Assembly: GCA_024762795.1 (NCBI GenBank)
Contig: JANTGS010000002.1
Location: 17,273 to 81,272 of the forward strand
DNA length: 64,000 bases
Origin: Flavobacteriaceae bacterium
GTDB taxonomy: Bacteria > Bacteroidota > Bacteroidia > Flavobacteriales > Flavobacteriaceae
Direction of reading: 5' to 3'
Positions 20,854-31,595 of this stretch are shown here, in pieces. Position 1 is the first letter of the stretch; each line of letters begins with the position of its first letter. A model generated the notes under the pieces. The model saw only the letters and a list, made by a program, of their open reading frames with translations, had not been told where the DNA came from and ran no database searches. A program made the position numbers and the translations under genes.

Positions 20854-22761
20854 ATGGCAAAAGTAGAAGTTTATAGTCTGTTCTCAGAATTTGATGTTGA
20901 TCTCTTTAAATTAGGGAAACATTATCGATTGTACGAAAAATTCGGTGCACATCCTGCCAAAGTAAATGGTAAAGAAGGTGTATATTTTTCCGTATGGGCT
21001 CCTTCAGCAAAATCGGTTTCTGTAATTGGGGACTTCAATTTCTGGAATGATAAACAGCATAAACTGAATGTAAGATGGGATGCTTCAGGCATCTGGGAAG
21101 GATTTATTCCCGGAGTTAAGATTGGGATGAGATACAAATTTAAAATGACCTCTAATCATCATGTGGAAACTGAAAAAGCTGATCCTTATGCTTTTTTCAG
21201 CGAGAAACCGCCACATACTGCATCAATTATTGAAAATATAGAAGGTTTTGGCTGGAAAGATTCGAACTGGATGTCATATCGAAAAGATAAAAACGGATTG
21301 GATAAGCCTTATGCTGTATACGAAGTACATCTGGGATCCTGGATGAGAAATCTTGAAGGAGATCAGTATTTATCGTATAATGACTTTGCCGATAAACTGG
21401 TAAAGTATGTCAAAGAGATGAATTTTACCCATGTGGAATTTATGCCGATCATGGAATATCCGTATGACCCTTCATGGGGATATCAGATCACAGGATATTT
21501 TGCCCCAACATCTCGTTTTGGAACACCAAAAGAATTTATGAATCTGATTGATAAACTGCATCAGAATGATATTGGTGTGATTGTTGATTGGGTGCCATCG
21601 CATTTTCCATCTGATGATCATGGTTTAGGATTTTTTGACGGAACTCACCTTTATGAGCATCCGGACCCAAGAAAGGGATATCATCCCGACTGGAAAAGTT
21701 TGATCTTTAATTATGGCCGGAATGAAGTGCGTTCCTTCCTGATCAGTAATGCTTTTTTCTGGCTCGATAAATATCATATTGATGTGTTACGGGTAGATGC
21801 AGTGGCTTCTATGCTGTATCTCGACTATTCGCGTGAGGAAGGGGAATGGGAACCCAATCAATATGGAGGAAGAGAGAATCTGGAGGCTATTTCATTTCTA
21901 AAGGATTTTAATCAGGAAGTATATAAAACCTTTGACGGAATTCAGACCATAGCAGAAGAATCAACGGCCTTTACCGGAGTTACAAAACCGGTTTCTATCG
22001 GAGGGCTCGGATTTGGTATGAAATGGATGATGGGCTGGATGCATGATACACTGGATTATTTTTCTAAAGATCCGATCCATAGGCAATACCACCAGAATGA
22101 CATTACTTTTAGTCTGGCCTATGCCTTTACCGAAAATTTTATGCTCCCCTTATCCCATGATGAAGTAGTTTACGGGAAAAGATCATTGCTGAATAAAATG
22201 CCCGGGGATGAATGGCAGAAATTTGCTAATATGAGGTTGCTTTTCGGGTATATGTTTGCACATCCCGGAACCAAACTTTTATTTATGGGAGGAGAATTCG
22301 GTCAGTCTGCTGAATGGAATTTTTCGCAGAGTCTTGACTGGCACCTACTTCAATATGAACCTCATAAAAAGTTGAGTAAATATGTAAAAGAACTGAATAA
22401 ATTCTACAAAGGACATCCTGCTTTATATGAAAAAGCTTTTTCACCAGATGGTTTTGAATGGGTCAATTTCGGCGATAGCCAGAATTCTGTGATCTCTTTT
22501 ATCCGTAAGGGGCACGATGAAGAAAATGATCTGATCATTGTGTGTAATTTCACTACAGTTCCCAGAGAAAAATACAGGATTGGAATGCCTAAGACGGGTA
22601 CTTTAACTCAGGTGTTTAACAGTGATTTTAAAAAATATTTTGGTAGTGGTGTAAGTAATTCTAAAAAATTATCAATTGAAAAGAAAAGTTGGGACAACAG
22701 AGAATTTTCTGTTGAGATCACACTGCCTCCATTATCTATGATTGCGTTTAAAATTATATAG
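20854..22761 (+). CDS. glgB: 1,4-alpha-glucan branching enzyme
   Basis: VHLGSWMRN, DWVPSHFPSDDHGLGFFDGTHLYEHPDPRKGYHPDW, DVLRVDAVASMLYLDYSRE, LPLSHDEVVYGKRSLLNKMPGD. Confidence 0.96.
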   Translation: MAKVEVYSLFSEFDVDLFKLGKHYRLYEKFGAHPAKVNGKEGVYFSVWAPSAKSVSVIGDFNFWNDKQHKLNVRWDASGIWEGFIPGVKIGMRYKFKMTSNHHVETEKADPYAFFSEKPPHTASIIENIEGFGWKDSNWMSYRKDKNGLDKPYAVYEVHLGSWMRNLEGDQYLSYNDFADKLVKYVKEMNFTHVEFMPIMEYPYDPSWGYQITGYFAPTSRFGTPKEFMNLIDKLHQNDIGVIVDWVPSHFPSDDHGLGFFDGTHLYEHPDPRKGYHPDWKSLIFNYGRNEVRSFLISNAFFWLDKYHIDVLRVDAVASMLYLDYSREEGEWEPNQYGGRENLEAISFLKDFNQEVYKTFDGIQTIAEESTAFTGVTKPVSIGGLGFGMKWMMGWMHDTLDYFSKDPIHRQYHQNDITFSLAYAFTENFMLPLSHDEVVYGKRSLLNKMPGDEWQKFANMRLLFGYMFAHPGTKLLFMGGEFGQSAEWNFSQSLDWHLLQYEPHKKLSKYVKELNKFYKGHPALYEKAFSPDGFEWVNFGDSQNSVISFIRKGHDEENDLIIVCNFTTVPREKYRIGMPKTGTLTQVFNSDFKKYFGSGVSNSKKLSIEKKSWDNREFSVEITLPPLSMIAFKII

Positions 22762-22943
22762 CAATTTTTTTTAGGCTTTTTTGTTTCTTTGTGTTCTTTT
22801 TTAAATGAAATGAACATGAATTCATTAATCATAAATTCCTTACCAGAATAATGATGATTGAATTTAAGAGTTTAGCGATTTTGGATACAGGTATTTTTCA
22901 GCTTATTTTTAAAGCTTAAAATTTTAAACAGATAAGATAACCT

Positions 22944-25346
22944 ATGATTATAAATACAGAAATAGATAAGAAAGGAAATCAGTTTCCCTCCAAAGTAATA
23001 TCTTGTGATAAAGAGGTTGATACTTTTTATTTTAAAACCGAGAATAATGTTACTTTACAACTCACGATTATACGAGGGAGTATTTTGCGTTTCAGGTTTT
23101 CCACAACTTTTAATTTTGAAAAGGATTTTTCTTATGCCATAGATGAAGATGCCAGCAGAGGTTACAATACCTTAGAGTATAAAGAAGAAAAGGATTACTA
23201 CGTTATAGTAACTTCAAATGTGATCTGTCATATTCATAAGGCCGATCTCCGTTCGGAAATTTTTGATGCTGTTGATAAAAAACTGATCTGTGAAGATGAG
23301 TCCGGCTTTCACTGGGAAGAGAATTATGAGAACGGTGGGAATATTGTCAAGATGAGTAAACTGGCCCATGATGCTGAGAGTTATTATGGTATGGGAGATA
23401 AACCTGTAAATGCCAATTTAAGAGGTAAGCGGTTTGAGAACTGGGTAACCGATTCATATGCTTATACAAAGCATACGGATCCTTTATACAAATCTATTCC
23501 TTTTTATACCGGACTTCATAACAATAAGGCTTACGGAATCTTTTTTGATAATTCATTCCGGTCTTTTTTCGACTTTTGTCATGAACGCCGTCAGGTAACA
23601 AGTTTCTGGGCTCAGGGAGGCGAAATGAATTATTATTTTATCTATGGCCCCACCATGAGTGAGGTGGTTTCAAGATATACCAATCTTACAGGTACTCCGG
23701 AACTTCCACCTATGTGGACACTTGGTTTCCATCAGTGTAAATGGAGTTATTACCCTGAATCTAAAGTGCGTGAGATCACTTCAAAATTCCGTGAACTTCA
23801 GATTCCCTGTGACGCGATTTATCTGGATATTGATTATATGGACGGATTCAGATGCTTTACCTGGAATAAAGAGTATTTTCCCGATCCCAAGAAAATGGTT
23901 AGCGATCTTGAAAAGGACGGGTTTAAAACAGTAGCTATAATCGATCCCGGTATCAAGATCGATGAAGATTACGATATTTATCAGCAGGGAATAGAAAATG
24001 ATTATTTCTGTAAAAGAGCAGACGGGCCTTATATGAAAGGAAAAGTATGGCCCGGGGAATGTTATTTCCCTGATTATACCAACCCTAAAGTAAGAAAGTG
24101 GTGGTCGGGTCTTTTTAAAGAACTGATCGATGATATCGGTGTAAAAGGCGTTTGGAATGATATGAATGAGCCGGCAGTGATGGAAGTGCCTAATAAAACT
24201 TTCCCTGATGATGTACGTCATGATTATGATGGCCATTATTGTAGTCATAGAAAAGCTCATAATATATACGGAATGCAGATGGCAAGAGCAACCTATGAAG
24301 GTTTGAAAAAATATTCTTACCCCGAAAGGCCTTTTGTAATTACACGTTCAGCTTATTCCGGTACGCAACGCTATTCTTCAACCTGGACGGGAGACAATGT
24401 GGCCACCTGGGAGCATCTTTGGGTAGCCAATGTTCAGGTACAACGAATGTGTATGTCGGGATATTCCTTTACCGGATCGGATATTGGTGGTTTTGCCGAA
24501 CAGCCTACAGGCGAACTCTATACCAGATGGATACAGTTGGGAGTATTTCATCCTTTTTGCAGAGCTCATTCTTCAGGAGATCACGGTGATCAGGAGCCCT
24601 GGTCGTTTGATGAAGAAGTAATAGGTATTGTTAGAAAATTTATAGAGATAAGATATCAGTTATTGCCTTATTTGTATACAGCCTTCTGGAAATATATACG
24701 GCATGGAGTTCCCATCTTAAAATCACTGGTTATTTATGACCAGGAAGACACACAGACCCACTTCAGATCGGATGAGTTTATTTTTGGTGACAAAATATTG
24801 GTTTGTCCTATACTTGAGCAGAATGCCACAGGAAGAAGAATGTATATTCCAAGAGGGAATTGGTATAATTTCTGGGATGATACGATAATTTCCGGAGGGA
24901 GAGAAACCAGAGTGGAGGCTGATCTGGACAGTATGCCCCTCTTTATTAAAGAAGGAGCTATTATTCCTAAATTCCCTGTGCAGCAATATGTTGGGGAAAA
25001 ACAGATTGATGAGCTTACCCTGGATGTGTATTTTAAAGAAGGTAAAGAAAAAAGTGAGATCTATGAAGACGCTAATGATGGTTATGATTATAATAAGGGA
25101 CGCTATAGTTTACGCAGCTTTGAATTAAACGGGAAAAAGGATAAACTTACCATTCAGCAACATAAATTAGGCACATTTATTACAGCTTATGAAACCTTTA
25201 AAATAAGAATCCACGGATTACCTTTTAAAATTAATAAGATCTATATTGACGGAGAAAAGGCCAATTCAGCTGATGTTAAGGTAAACGGTGTAAATTCAAT
25301 TACTATTACCAAAAATTTCAATAATTTACAAATTGTAGGAGAATAA
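22944..25346 (+). CDS. GH31 alpha-glucosidase
   Basis: PMWTLGFHQCKWSYY, KGVWNDMNEPAVM, ITRSAYSGTQRYSSTWTGDNVATWEHL. Confidence 0.94.
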   Translation: MIINTEIDKKGNQFPSKVISCDKEVDTFYFKTENNVTLQLTIIRGSILRFRFSTTFNFEKDFSYAIDEDASRGYNTLEYKEEKDYYVIVTSNVICHIHKADLRSEIFDAVDKKLICEDESGFHWEENYENGGNIVKMSKLAHDAESYYGMGDKPVNANLRGKRFENWVTDSYAYTKHTDPLYKSIPFYTGLHNNKAYGIFFDNSFRSFFDFCHERRQVTSFWAQGGEMNYYFIYGPTMSEVVSRYTNLTGTPELPPMWTLGFHQCKWSYYPESKVREITSKFRELQIPCDAIYLDIDYMDGFRCFTWNKEYFPDPKKMVSDLEKDGFKTVAIIDPGIKIDEDYDIYQQGIENDYFCKRADGPYMKGKVWPGECYFPDYTNPKVRKWWSGLFKELIDDIGVKGVWNDMNEPAVMEVPNKTFPDDVRHDYDGHYCSHRKAHNIYGMQMARATYEGLKKYSYPERPFVITRSAYSGTQRYSSTWTGDNVATWEHLWVANVQVQRMCMSGYSFTGSDIGGFAEQPTGELYTRWIQLGVFHPFCRAHSSGDHGDQEPWSFDEEVIGIVRKFIEIRYQLLPYLYTAFWKYIRHGVPILKSLVIYDQEDTQTHFRSDEFIFGDKILVCPILEQNATGRRMYIPRGNWYNFWDDTIISGGRETRVEADLDSMPLFIKEGAIIPKFPVQQYVGEKQIDELTLDVYFKEGKEKSEIYEDANDGYDYNKGRYSLRSFELNGKKDKLTIQQHKLGTFITAYETFKIRIHGLPFKINKIYIDGEKANSADVKVNGVNSITITKNFNNLQIVGE

Positions 25347-25484
25347 AGCCAAACCGGTATTTTGTCAGATCAGCAATATGCTAAGGTATTATTAAAAATA
25401 ACTCATCTAAAAGAATCTGTATTAAGAAACTGTTATTTTTATGGCCTTAACAAAAATTGAATTCGATATTTAATAAAATAGTCT

Positions 25485-25492
25485 TATTTTTG
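25485..25492 (+). promoter_or_regulatory. putative -7 element TATTTTTG
   Basis: TAnnTTTG match 29 nt before the phosphorylase ATG. Confidence 0.35.
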
Positions 25493-25520
25493 CCGCTTTA
25501 TTAAATTTAAAAGAAAGACT

Positions 25521-27164
25521 ATGACAAGTAAATACAGCAAATGGTACCATCCGTATAAACCCGCTAAAGAATTTGAAAAGAGAGTAGCTTATTTTAGCAT
25601 GGAGTTTGGTATTCATCAGGCTTTAAAAATATATTCCGGAGGTCTGGGTTTTTTAGCCGGATCACATATGCGATCAGGTTTTGAGTTAAAACAAAATATG
25701 ATCGGTATAGGAATGTTGTGGAAATATGGATATTATGATCAGGGAAGAAATGAAGATCAGACACTTCGTGTAAATTTTATCGAGAAACATTACAATTTTT
25801 TAGAAGATACCGGAATTGAAGTGGAGGTGAAATTACACGACAATCCTGCTGTAAAAGTTAGAGCTTATGTGCTTAAACCGGAGATCTTTGGTACAGTACC
25901 TTTATACTTACTTTCTACAGATGTTGACGGAAATGATTTTCTTTCCAGAACCATCACCGATCATCTTTATGATGCCAATGAGCTGACACGTATTTCTCAA
26001 AGTATCGTTCTGGGAATTGGCGGAGCAAAAGTAGTTGAGGCTCTTGGAGGAGCTAATACCTATCATTTAAATGAAGGCCATGCTTTACCAGCATTTTACT
26101 ATTTACGAGATCAGGGGGTAAGAAAGAATCAAATGGTGTTTACTACACATACTCCGGAAAAGGCAGGTAATGAAGAAAGAGATGCCCGCCACCTAAATCG
26201 TTGTGGTTTCTTTGGCAGAAGGCTTAATGAAGAGGAACTGGCCAAAGAAATGGTAAATGAAGGAATGATAAATTATACCGTCTCTGCCTTAAGAATGGCT
26301 AAAAAAGCTAATGCAGTGTCAAAACTTCACGCCAAGGTGTCTAATGAGATGTGGAAAAATTACGATGGAATCTGTAAGATCATACCGATTACCAATGCTC
26401 AAAATCAGAAATTCTGGCAGGATGAAGAGATCAAAAAGATCTGGAAAAGAAAAAGTGCCAAAGCTTTTAGAGAAAGAAAACTTGAATTAAAGAAAGAACT
26501 TTTTGATGTTGTATTGAATCAAACCGTTAAAATGTTTGATCCCAATGTATTTACAATTGTTTGGGCCAGGAGATTTGCAGGTTATAAAAGAGCTGATCTT
26601 TTACTTTATGATATGGAGCGTTTTGAAAAACTGATCAACAATGAGGAATATCCGGTACAGATTATCTGGGCAGGAAAACCTTATCCTTATGATTTTTATG
26701 CAATAGATATATTCAACCATCTGGTAAATATCAGTAAATATTCTCCAAATCTGGCAGTTCTTGTGGGCTATGAAATAGAACTTTCAAGAAAAATGAAAAC
26801 AGGTTCAGATATCTGGCTGAATACTCCCAGAATTACCCGTGAAGCTTCTGGTACCAGTGGTATGACAGCTGCGATGAATGGTTCAGTGAATGTTTCTATT
26901 AATGACGGCTGGATTCCTGAATTTGCTAAAAATGGGGAGAATAGTTTTATCTTGCCTGAACTGGATCCGAAAATGCCGGTTTGGGAACAGGATAAGATTG
27001 ATGCGGGAAACCTTTATGATCTGCTTGAAAATGAAGTGCTTCCAACCTATTACGACAAACCAAAAAAATGGTCGGAGATCGTTTTTAATGGTATTGATGA
27101 TGTAATACCCGAATTTACCAGTAACCGTATGGCAACTCAGTATTACAAAGAATTATTTAAGTAA
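25521..27164 (+). CDS. glgP: alpha-glucan phosphorylase (short, ~550-aa family)
   Basis: VAYFSMEFGIHQALKIYSGGLGFLAGSH, HLNEGHALPAFYYL, TTHTPEKAGNEERD, RRFAGYKRADLLL, EASGTSGMTAAMNGSVNVSINDGW. Confidence 0.92.
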   Translation: MTSKYSKWYHPYKPAKEFEKRVAYFSMEFGIHQALKIYSGGLGFLAGSHMRSGFELKQNMIGIGMLWKYGYYDQGRNEDQTLRVNFIEKHYNFLEDTGIEVEVKLHDNPAVKVRAYVLKPEIFGTVPLYLLSTDVDGNDFLSRTITDHLYDANELTRISQSIVLGIGGAKVVEALGGANTYHLNEGHALPAFYYLRDQGVRKNQMVFTTHTPEKAGNEERDARHLNRCGFFGRRLNEEELAKEMVNEGMINYTVSALRMAKKANAVSKLHAKVSNEMWKNYDGICKIIPITNAQNQKFWQDEEIKKIWKRKSAKAFRERKLELKKELFDVVLNQTVKMFDPNVFTIVWARRFAGYKRADLLLYDMERFEKLINNEEYPVQIIWAGKPYPYDFYAIDIFNHLVNISKYSPNLAVLVGYEIELSRKMKTGSDIWLNTPRITREASGTSGMTAAMNGSVNVSINDGWIPEFAKNGENSFILPELDPKMPVWEQDKIDAGNLYDLLENEVLPTYYDKPKKWSEIVFNGIDDVIPEFTSNRMATQYYKELFK

Positions 27165-27182
27165 TCGCTTGATAAATAATTG

Positions 27183-27212
27183 AAATAATGCGGGTTTTTA
27201 CCCGCATTATTT
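27183..27212 (+). terminator. stem-loop terminator after phosphorylase
   Basis: aaataatgcgggt-tttt-acccgcattattt. Confidence 0.65.
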
Positions 27213-27347
27213 GTTTATAAAAGAATTGTCCTTATTTTATAATTCTATATAGATTTGCAATGGTTTTGAATCGTTTGGTTTTGTAACTGGGCAGGCTTTT
27301 ATTAAATTTCGATGATAAATTCTGTTTAAACAGAAATAATTTTACAG

Positions 27348-29129
27348 ATGATGAATAAAAAAATAGTGATCTATCAGGTCTTTACCAGGCTTTTCGGTAA
27401 TACAAATACAACCAATAAGCCCTGGGGAACAATAGAGGAGAACGGAGTAGGAAAATTTAACGATTTTACCTCAAAAGCCTTACAGGAAATTAAAGAACTG
27501 GGGGTAACTCATATCTGGTATACCGGTGTTTTACATCATGCTACGGTTACAGATTATACAAAATATGGTATTTCCAATGATCATCCTGATGTGGTAAAAG
27601 GCAGGGCAGGTTCACCTTATGCTGTTAGAGATTACTTTCAGGTTGATCCTGATCTTGCTGAAGATCCTTCTAAAAGGATGGAGGAATTTGAGCAGTTGAT
27701 CGACCGTACACATAAAGCAGGTTTGAAAGTACTGATTGATATTATACCTAATCATGTGGCGAGAAAATATGAAGGCCTTAACAATCCGGAAGGTATTTCT
27801 GACTTCGGTGCTGCTGATGATACAGGGGTAGTTTATCAAAAAGATAATAATTTTTATTATGTGGTCGGAGAAGGGTTTAAAGTACCCGAATGGAGAGAGG
27901 GATATACACCTTTGGGTGGAATAAATGTTCCTGATGACAGAGGAGAATATGTTGAATTTCCTGCTAAATGGACCGGTAACGGATCGCGCAGGGCACAACC
28001 CGATTTTTTCGACTGGTATGAAACGGTAAAGATCAATTATGGGGTAAGTCCTGAAGGGGTGAAAGATTTTGATGAATTACCTGATGATTATGCTCAAAAA
28101 GGTTATGAGGATCACTTTTATTTTTGGAAAGAGAAAGAAATTCCTGACTCATGGAATAAATTCAGAGATATTGCTTCGTTCTGGCTGGATAAAGGAGTTG
28201 ACGGTTTTAGATATGATATGGCAGAAATGGTTCCGGTTGAATTCTGGAGTTTTATAAATTCTTCAATCAAAATAAAAAATCCTGAAGCATTCCTACTAGC
28301 AGAGGTGTATAATCCTGATCTGTATCGCCCTTTTATTTTTCTGGGAAAGATGGATTACCTCTATGATAAAGTTGCTTTCTACGATTCATTGAAACACATT
28401 GTAAAAGGATACGGCTGGACCGATCATATTCCGAAAGTACAGGAAGAAATGGCCGATATTGAACATCAGATGCTTCATTTTTTAGAAAATCATGATGAAC
28501 AACGTTTGCCTTGTGATGATTTTGCCCGCTTTGCAGAAAATGGCAAACCGGCTATGGTGGTGTCGGCCACGATCAGCACTTCGCCTACGATGATCTATTT
28601 CGCACAAGAAGTAGGGGAGCCTGCTCTGGAAAAGGCCGGATTTGGTTCACCTACAAGAAGCTCAATTTTTGATTATATAGGAGTTCCTCATCATCAGCGA
28701 TGGCTGAATGATAAAAAATTTGATGGAGGTCAGTTGTCAGAAAATGAAAGAACTTTACGCAGTTTTTATAAAAGTTTACTGAATTTTACCGTCAATAGTA
28801 GTGCGCTGATGGGGAATTATAAAGAGATCCATTATTACAACCGGGAACATACACAAAACTATAACCACAGGGTTTTCTCTTATGTGCGCTGGAGCGATGA
28901 GGAAAAGCTTATAGTGGTTTCTAATTTTGATATTTCTGAGGTACATGAATTTGAGCTGAAGATTCCGGAAGAGGTCATTCTGGAGTGGGAATTACAGCAG
29001 GGAAATTATAAATTAATTGATCAGTTAAATAATAAATTATCCCATGAGTTACTGGTTGAAGAAGGGAAAGGAAAAATACAAATAACTTTACAAGCTTTGG
29101 AATCGTTTATTTTGCAACTTACAAATTAA
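27348..29129 (+). CDS. GH13 alpha-amylase family protein
   Basis: VLIDIIPNHVAR, GVDGFRYDMAEMVP, LLAEVYNP, FLENHDEQRL catalytic regions. Confidence 0.93.
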   Translation: MMNKKIVIYQVFTRLFGNTNTTNKPWGTIEENGVGKFNDFTSKALQEIKELGVTHIWYTGVLHHATVTDYTKYGISNDHPDVVKGRAGSPYAVRDYFQVDPDLAEDPSKRMEEFEQLIDRTHKAGLKVLIDIIPNHVARKYEGLNNPEGISDFGAADDTGVVYQKDNNFYYVVGEGFKVPEWREGYTPLGGINVPDDRGEYVEFPAKWTGNGSRRAQPDFFDWYETVKINYGVSPEGVKDFDELPDDYAQKGYEDHFYFWKEKEIPDSWNKFRDIASFWLDKGVDGFRYDMAEMVPVEFWSFINSSIKIKNPEAFLLAEVYNPDLYRPFIFLGKMDYLYDKVAFYDSLKHIVKGYGWTDHIPKVQEEMADIEHQMLHFLENHDEQRLPCDDFARFAENGKPAMVVSATISTSPTMIYFAQEVGEPALEKAGFGSPTRSSIFDYIGVPHHQRWLNDKKFDGGQLSENERTLRSFYKSLLNFTVNSSALMGNYKEIHYYNREHTQNYNHRVFSYVRWSDEEKLIVVSNFDISEVHEFELKIPEEVILEWELQQGNYKLIDQLNNKLSHELLVEEGKGKIQITLQALESFILQLTN

Positions 29130-29327
29130 AGGTAGAACCTTGATTTATAAACTAATAGCTATATTTAAACTGATTTTCCTTTTGCTTTTTAAAGGATTTG
29201 TTTTTATTGTTACAGATAAAATGTTTTTGAAATATTGATTGAATTAATCCTTAACTTGCGTAATTCTATTAAAAAGGAATAATTTCTCCTTTTTTTATGA
29301 ATTTTGAAATAAATCTAAATTAATAAT

Positions 29328-31142
29328 ATGTCAAAAACGCATACCTTTCATATTCCTGTAATGGGAATTGGTTTTACGATCGACACTCCGTTAAAGATCT
29401 CTCAATACGGAATCGATTCTGTGATATCGCTGGTGGATGATATCCTAATAGAAAAGATCAGGAAGGTTTATAGTGAAAAGTATGAGATACCTTATAAGGA
29501 GATCTCAGATAAGATTGAAGATTTCAGGGCCAAAAGGATTACCTCTTATCTTAATCTTGTAAATGAAATTACCGAAAGGAAATTTAATGAAGTTAAGAAG
29601 GCAGCGAGAGATAAGAGTGACGGGATTAAAGAATATTTGAGTCTTTTGCCCGATAATGCTTCCTTAAAAAAGGAGTTTAGCAATCTTAAGTCTAAATATT
29701 TTAATTTCGATGATCTTGAAAAACGTTTTAAAAACAGTTTCTCTAAGGGCAGTATAGATGTTAATATCATGACGAAATTAGACCGGGAAAATGTAAAGGA
29801 CGGAAAAGTACTTTCTGCAGAATACAATGATGCTCATGCTGCTTTAAGAGGATTTGCCAACAGTGATCTGAGTTCATCCTTAGTGCTTTCTGCCGGAATG
29901 AATCCAAGGCTTTATGCTTATCTTGAGAATTTTGACGATTTTTATCCTGATTCCCAAGGCAACATAAAAAAGAAGATCGTTTTAAAGGTAAGTGATTACC
30001 GCTCGGCTTTGATCCAGGGAAAATATCTTGCCAAAAAAGGGATCTGGGTATCGGAATACCGTATAGAATCAGGGCTGAACTGCGGAGGCCATGCCTTTGC
30101 TACAGAAGGTTATCTGATGGGGCCTATTCTGGAAGAGTTTAAGATCAATAGAAAGGACCTGGAAAGATCTGTAAATGAGATCTTGGTTCAGGCGTTAAAA
30201 AATAAGAACAGAGAAATTCCGGAAAATGATCTGACCGTTCTGATCACTGCTCAGGGAGGTGTCGGTACCGTTGAAGAACACGAATTTTTGCTGGATCATT
30301 ATCATGTGGATTCGGTAGGCTGGGGTTCCCCTTTCTTACTGGTTCCTGAGGCAACTACCGTGGATGAAGAAACCATACATAAACTGGAAGAGGCACGTGA
30401 AGAGGATCTTTATTTGAGTGATATTTCTCCATTGGGAGTACCTTTTAACAATTTACGCGGAAATACAAAAGATCTGGAAAAACAGAAAAGAATTGATCTT
30501 GGGCGTCCGGGCAGTCCCTGTCCGAAACAATATGTTGCCTTAAATAATGAGTTTACAGAACAAAAGATCTGTACAGCTTCACGGCAATATCAAAGAAATA
30601 AGATCAAAGAACTTGATGAAAATGATCTTTCTGACGAAGAATATAAAAAAGCATACGATAAAATTACAGTTAAATCCTGTATCTGTGTAGGATTGGGAAC
30701 TTCTGCATTGCTAAATAATAATTTAGACACAAAACAGGAAGGATTTGGGATTTCTGTTTGTCCGGGACCTAACATGGCCTATTTTTCTAAAAAACTCAGC
30801 TTAAAAGAAATGGTTGATCATATTTATGGTCGTGCAAAAGTGATCAGTTCAAAAAGGCCAAATATGTTTATAAAAGAATTGGATCTGTATCTTGATTATC
30901 TAAAGAATAAAGTGGAAGAATCTAAAGATTCGATGAATAGAAAACAAGAGAAATATCTGGTAAGTTTTTCAAAGAATTTAGAGGATGGAATCAATTATTA
31001 TGAGGGTCTTTTTTCTAAGGTTAAAGACCGGTTCGATGAAACTAAAGATCAGTTTTACAATGAACTTGAATCTGCAAGGAATACTCTAAATAACATCAGT
31101 CTGCAGATCGAAGATCTGAGAATGCAGACCATAAGAGTTTAA
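29328..31142 (+). CDS. 604-aa protein of unknown function; possible TIM-barrel/Fe-S protein
   Basis: Long ORF after GH13 gene; LNCGGHAFATEG, TAQGGVGTVEEHEFLLDHYHVDSVGWGSPFLLVPE, GSPCPKQY, SCICVGLGTSALL, SVCPGPN; C-terminal coiled-coil-like tail. Confidence 0.85.
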   Translation: MSKTHTFHIPVMGIGFTIDTPLKISQYGIDSVISLVDDILIEKIRKVYSEKYEIPYKEISDKIEDFRAKRITSYLNLVNEITERKFNEVKKAARDKSDGIKEYLSLLPDNASLKKEFSNLKSKYFNFDDLEKRFKNSFSKGSIDVNIMTKLDRENVKDGKVLSAEYNDAHAALRGFANSDLSSSLVLSAGMNPRLYAYLENFDDFYPDSQGNIKKKIVLKVSDYRSALIQGKYLAKKGIWVSEYRIESGLNCGGHAFATEGYLMGPILEEFKINRKDLERSVNEILVQALKNKNREIPENDLTVLITAQGGVGTVEEHEFLLDHYHVDSVGWGSPFLLVPEATTVDEETIHKLEEAREEDLYLSDISPLGVPFNNLRGNTKDLEKQKRIDLGRPGSPCPKQYVALNNEFTEQKICTASRQYQRNKIKELDENDLSDEEYKKAYDKITVKSCICVGLGTSALLNNNLDTKQEGFGISVCPGPNMAYFSKKLSLKEMVDHIYGRAKVISSKRPNMFIKELDLYLDYLKNKVEESKDSMNRKQEKYLVSFSKNLEDGINYYEGLFSKVKDRFDETKDQFYNELESARNTLNNISLQIEDLRMQTIRV

Positions 31143-31162
31143 TAAATGATTTATAGAAATTA

Positions 31163-31199
31163 AAAAACAGTCTGTTTTTCAATTCAACAGACTGTTTTT
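31163..31199 (+). terminator. terminator at end of glucan cluster
   Basis: aaaaacagtctgtt...aacagactgttttt. Confidence 0.75.
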
Positions 31200-31256
31200 G
31201 GTTTATTGGGCTTTTGTGTAATAATCAGGAAAACAAAGATTCCAGAAAAATTCGTT

Positions 31257-31595
31257 TTAGTAGTCTTTATTCTCTTTTCTTTCAATCAATGCATTGATAA
31301 TCAATCCGGTTCCTCCAAAGATAAAGATCATAGAAAAATAAGCTACCGGTTCTATAAGCCGGGTGTATTCTACCAAAAGAGCGCCTATTAGAATACCCAA
31401 GCCCACTCCGGTTGCCAGCATGCCAAATTTTAAGGTAATATTGCTAAAACTTTTCTTTTTGGTAGCAAAAAGAGAGGCGTCAGCTCCTTTTTCTATAAGT
31501 GCCATACGTTCTTTATTTCTGGTACTGATCCATACATAAATAACTCCAAAAATTGAAAATGCTATAATCAATGTAATAAATACTGCTCCTGCCAT
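31257..31595 (-). CDS. small membrane protein, DUF6249-like
   Basis: Three predicted hydrophobic segments; VWISTRNKERMALIEKGADASLF. Confidence 0.75.
   Translation of the reverse strand: MAGAVFITLIIAFSIFGVIYVWISTRNKERMALIEKGADASLFATKKKSFSNITLKFGMLATGVGLGILIGALLVEYTRLIEPVAYFSMIFIFGGTGLIINALIERKENKDY

Noticed and set aside
23781-24260. 159-aa minus-strand ORF
   Set aside because: Antisense to the GH31 alpha-glucosidase; Ile/Phe-rich shadow ORF.
27612-27998. 128-aa minus-strand ORF
   Set aside because: Antisense to the GH13 gene.
31206-31391. 61-aa plus-strand ORF
   Set aside because: Mostly antisense to the DUF6249-like gene and contains the terminator flank.
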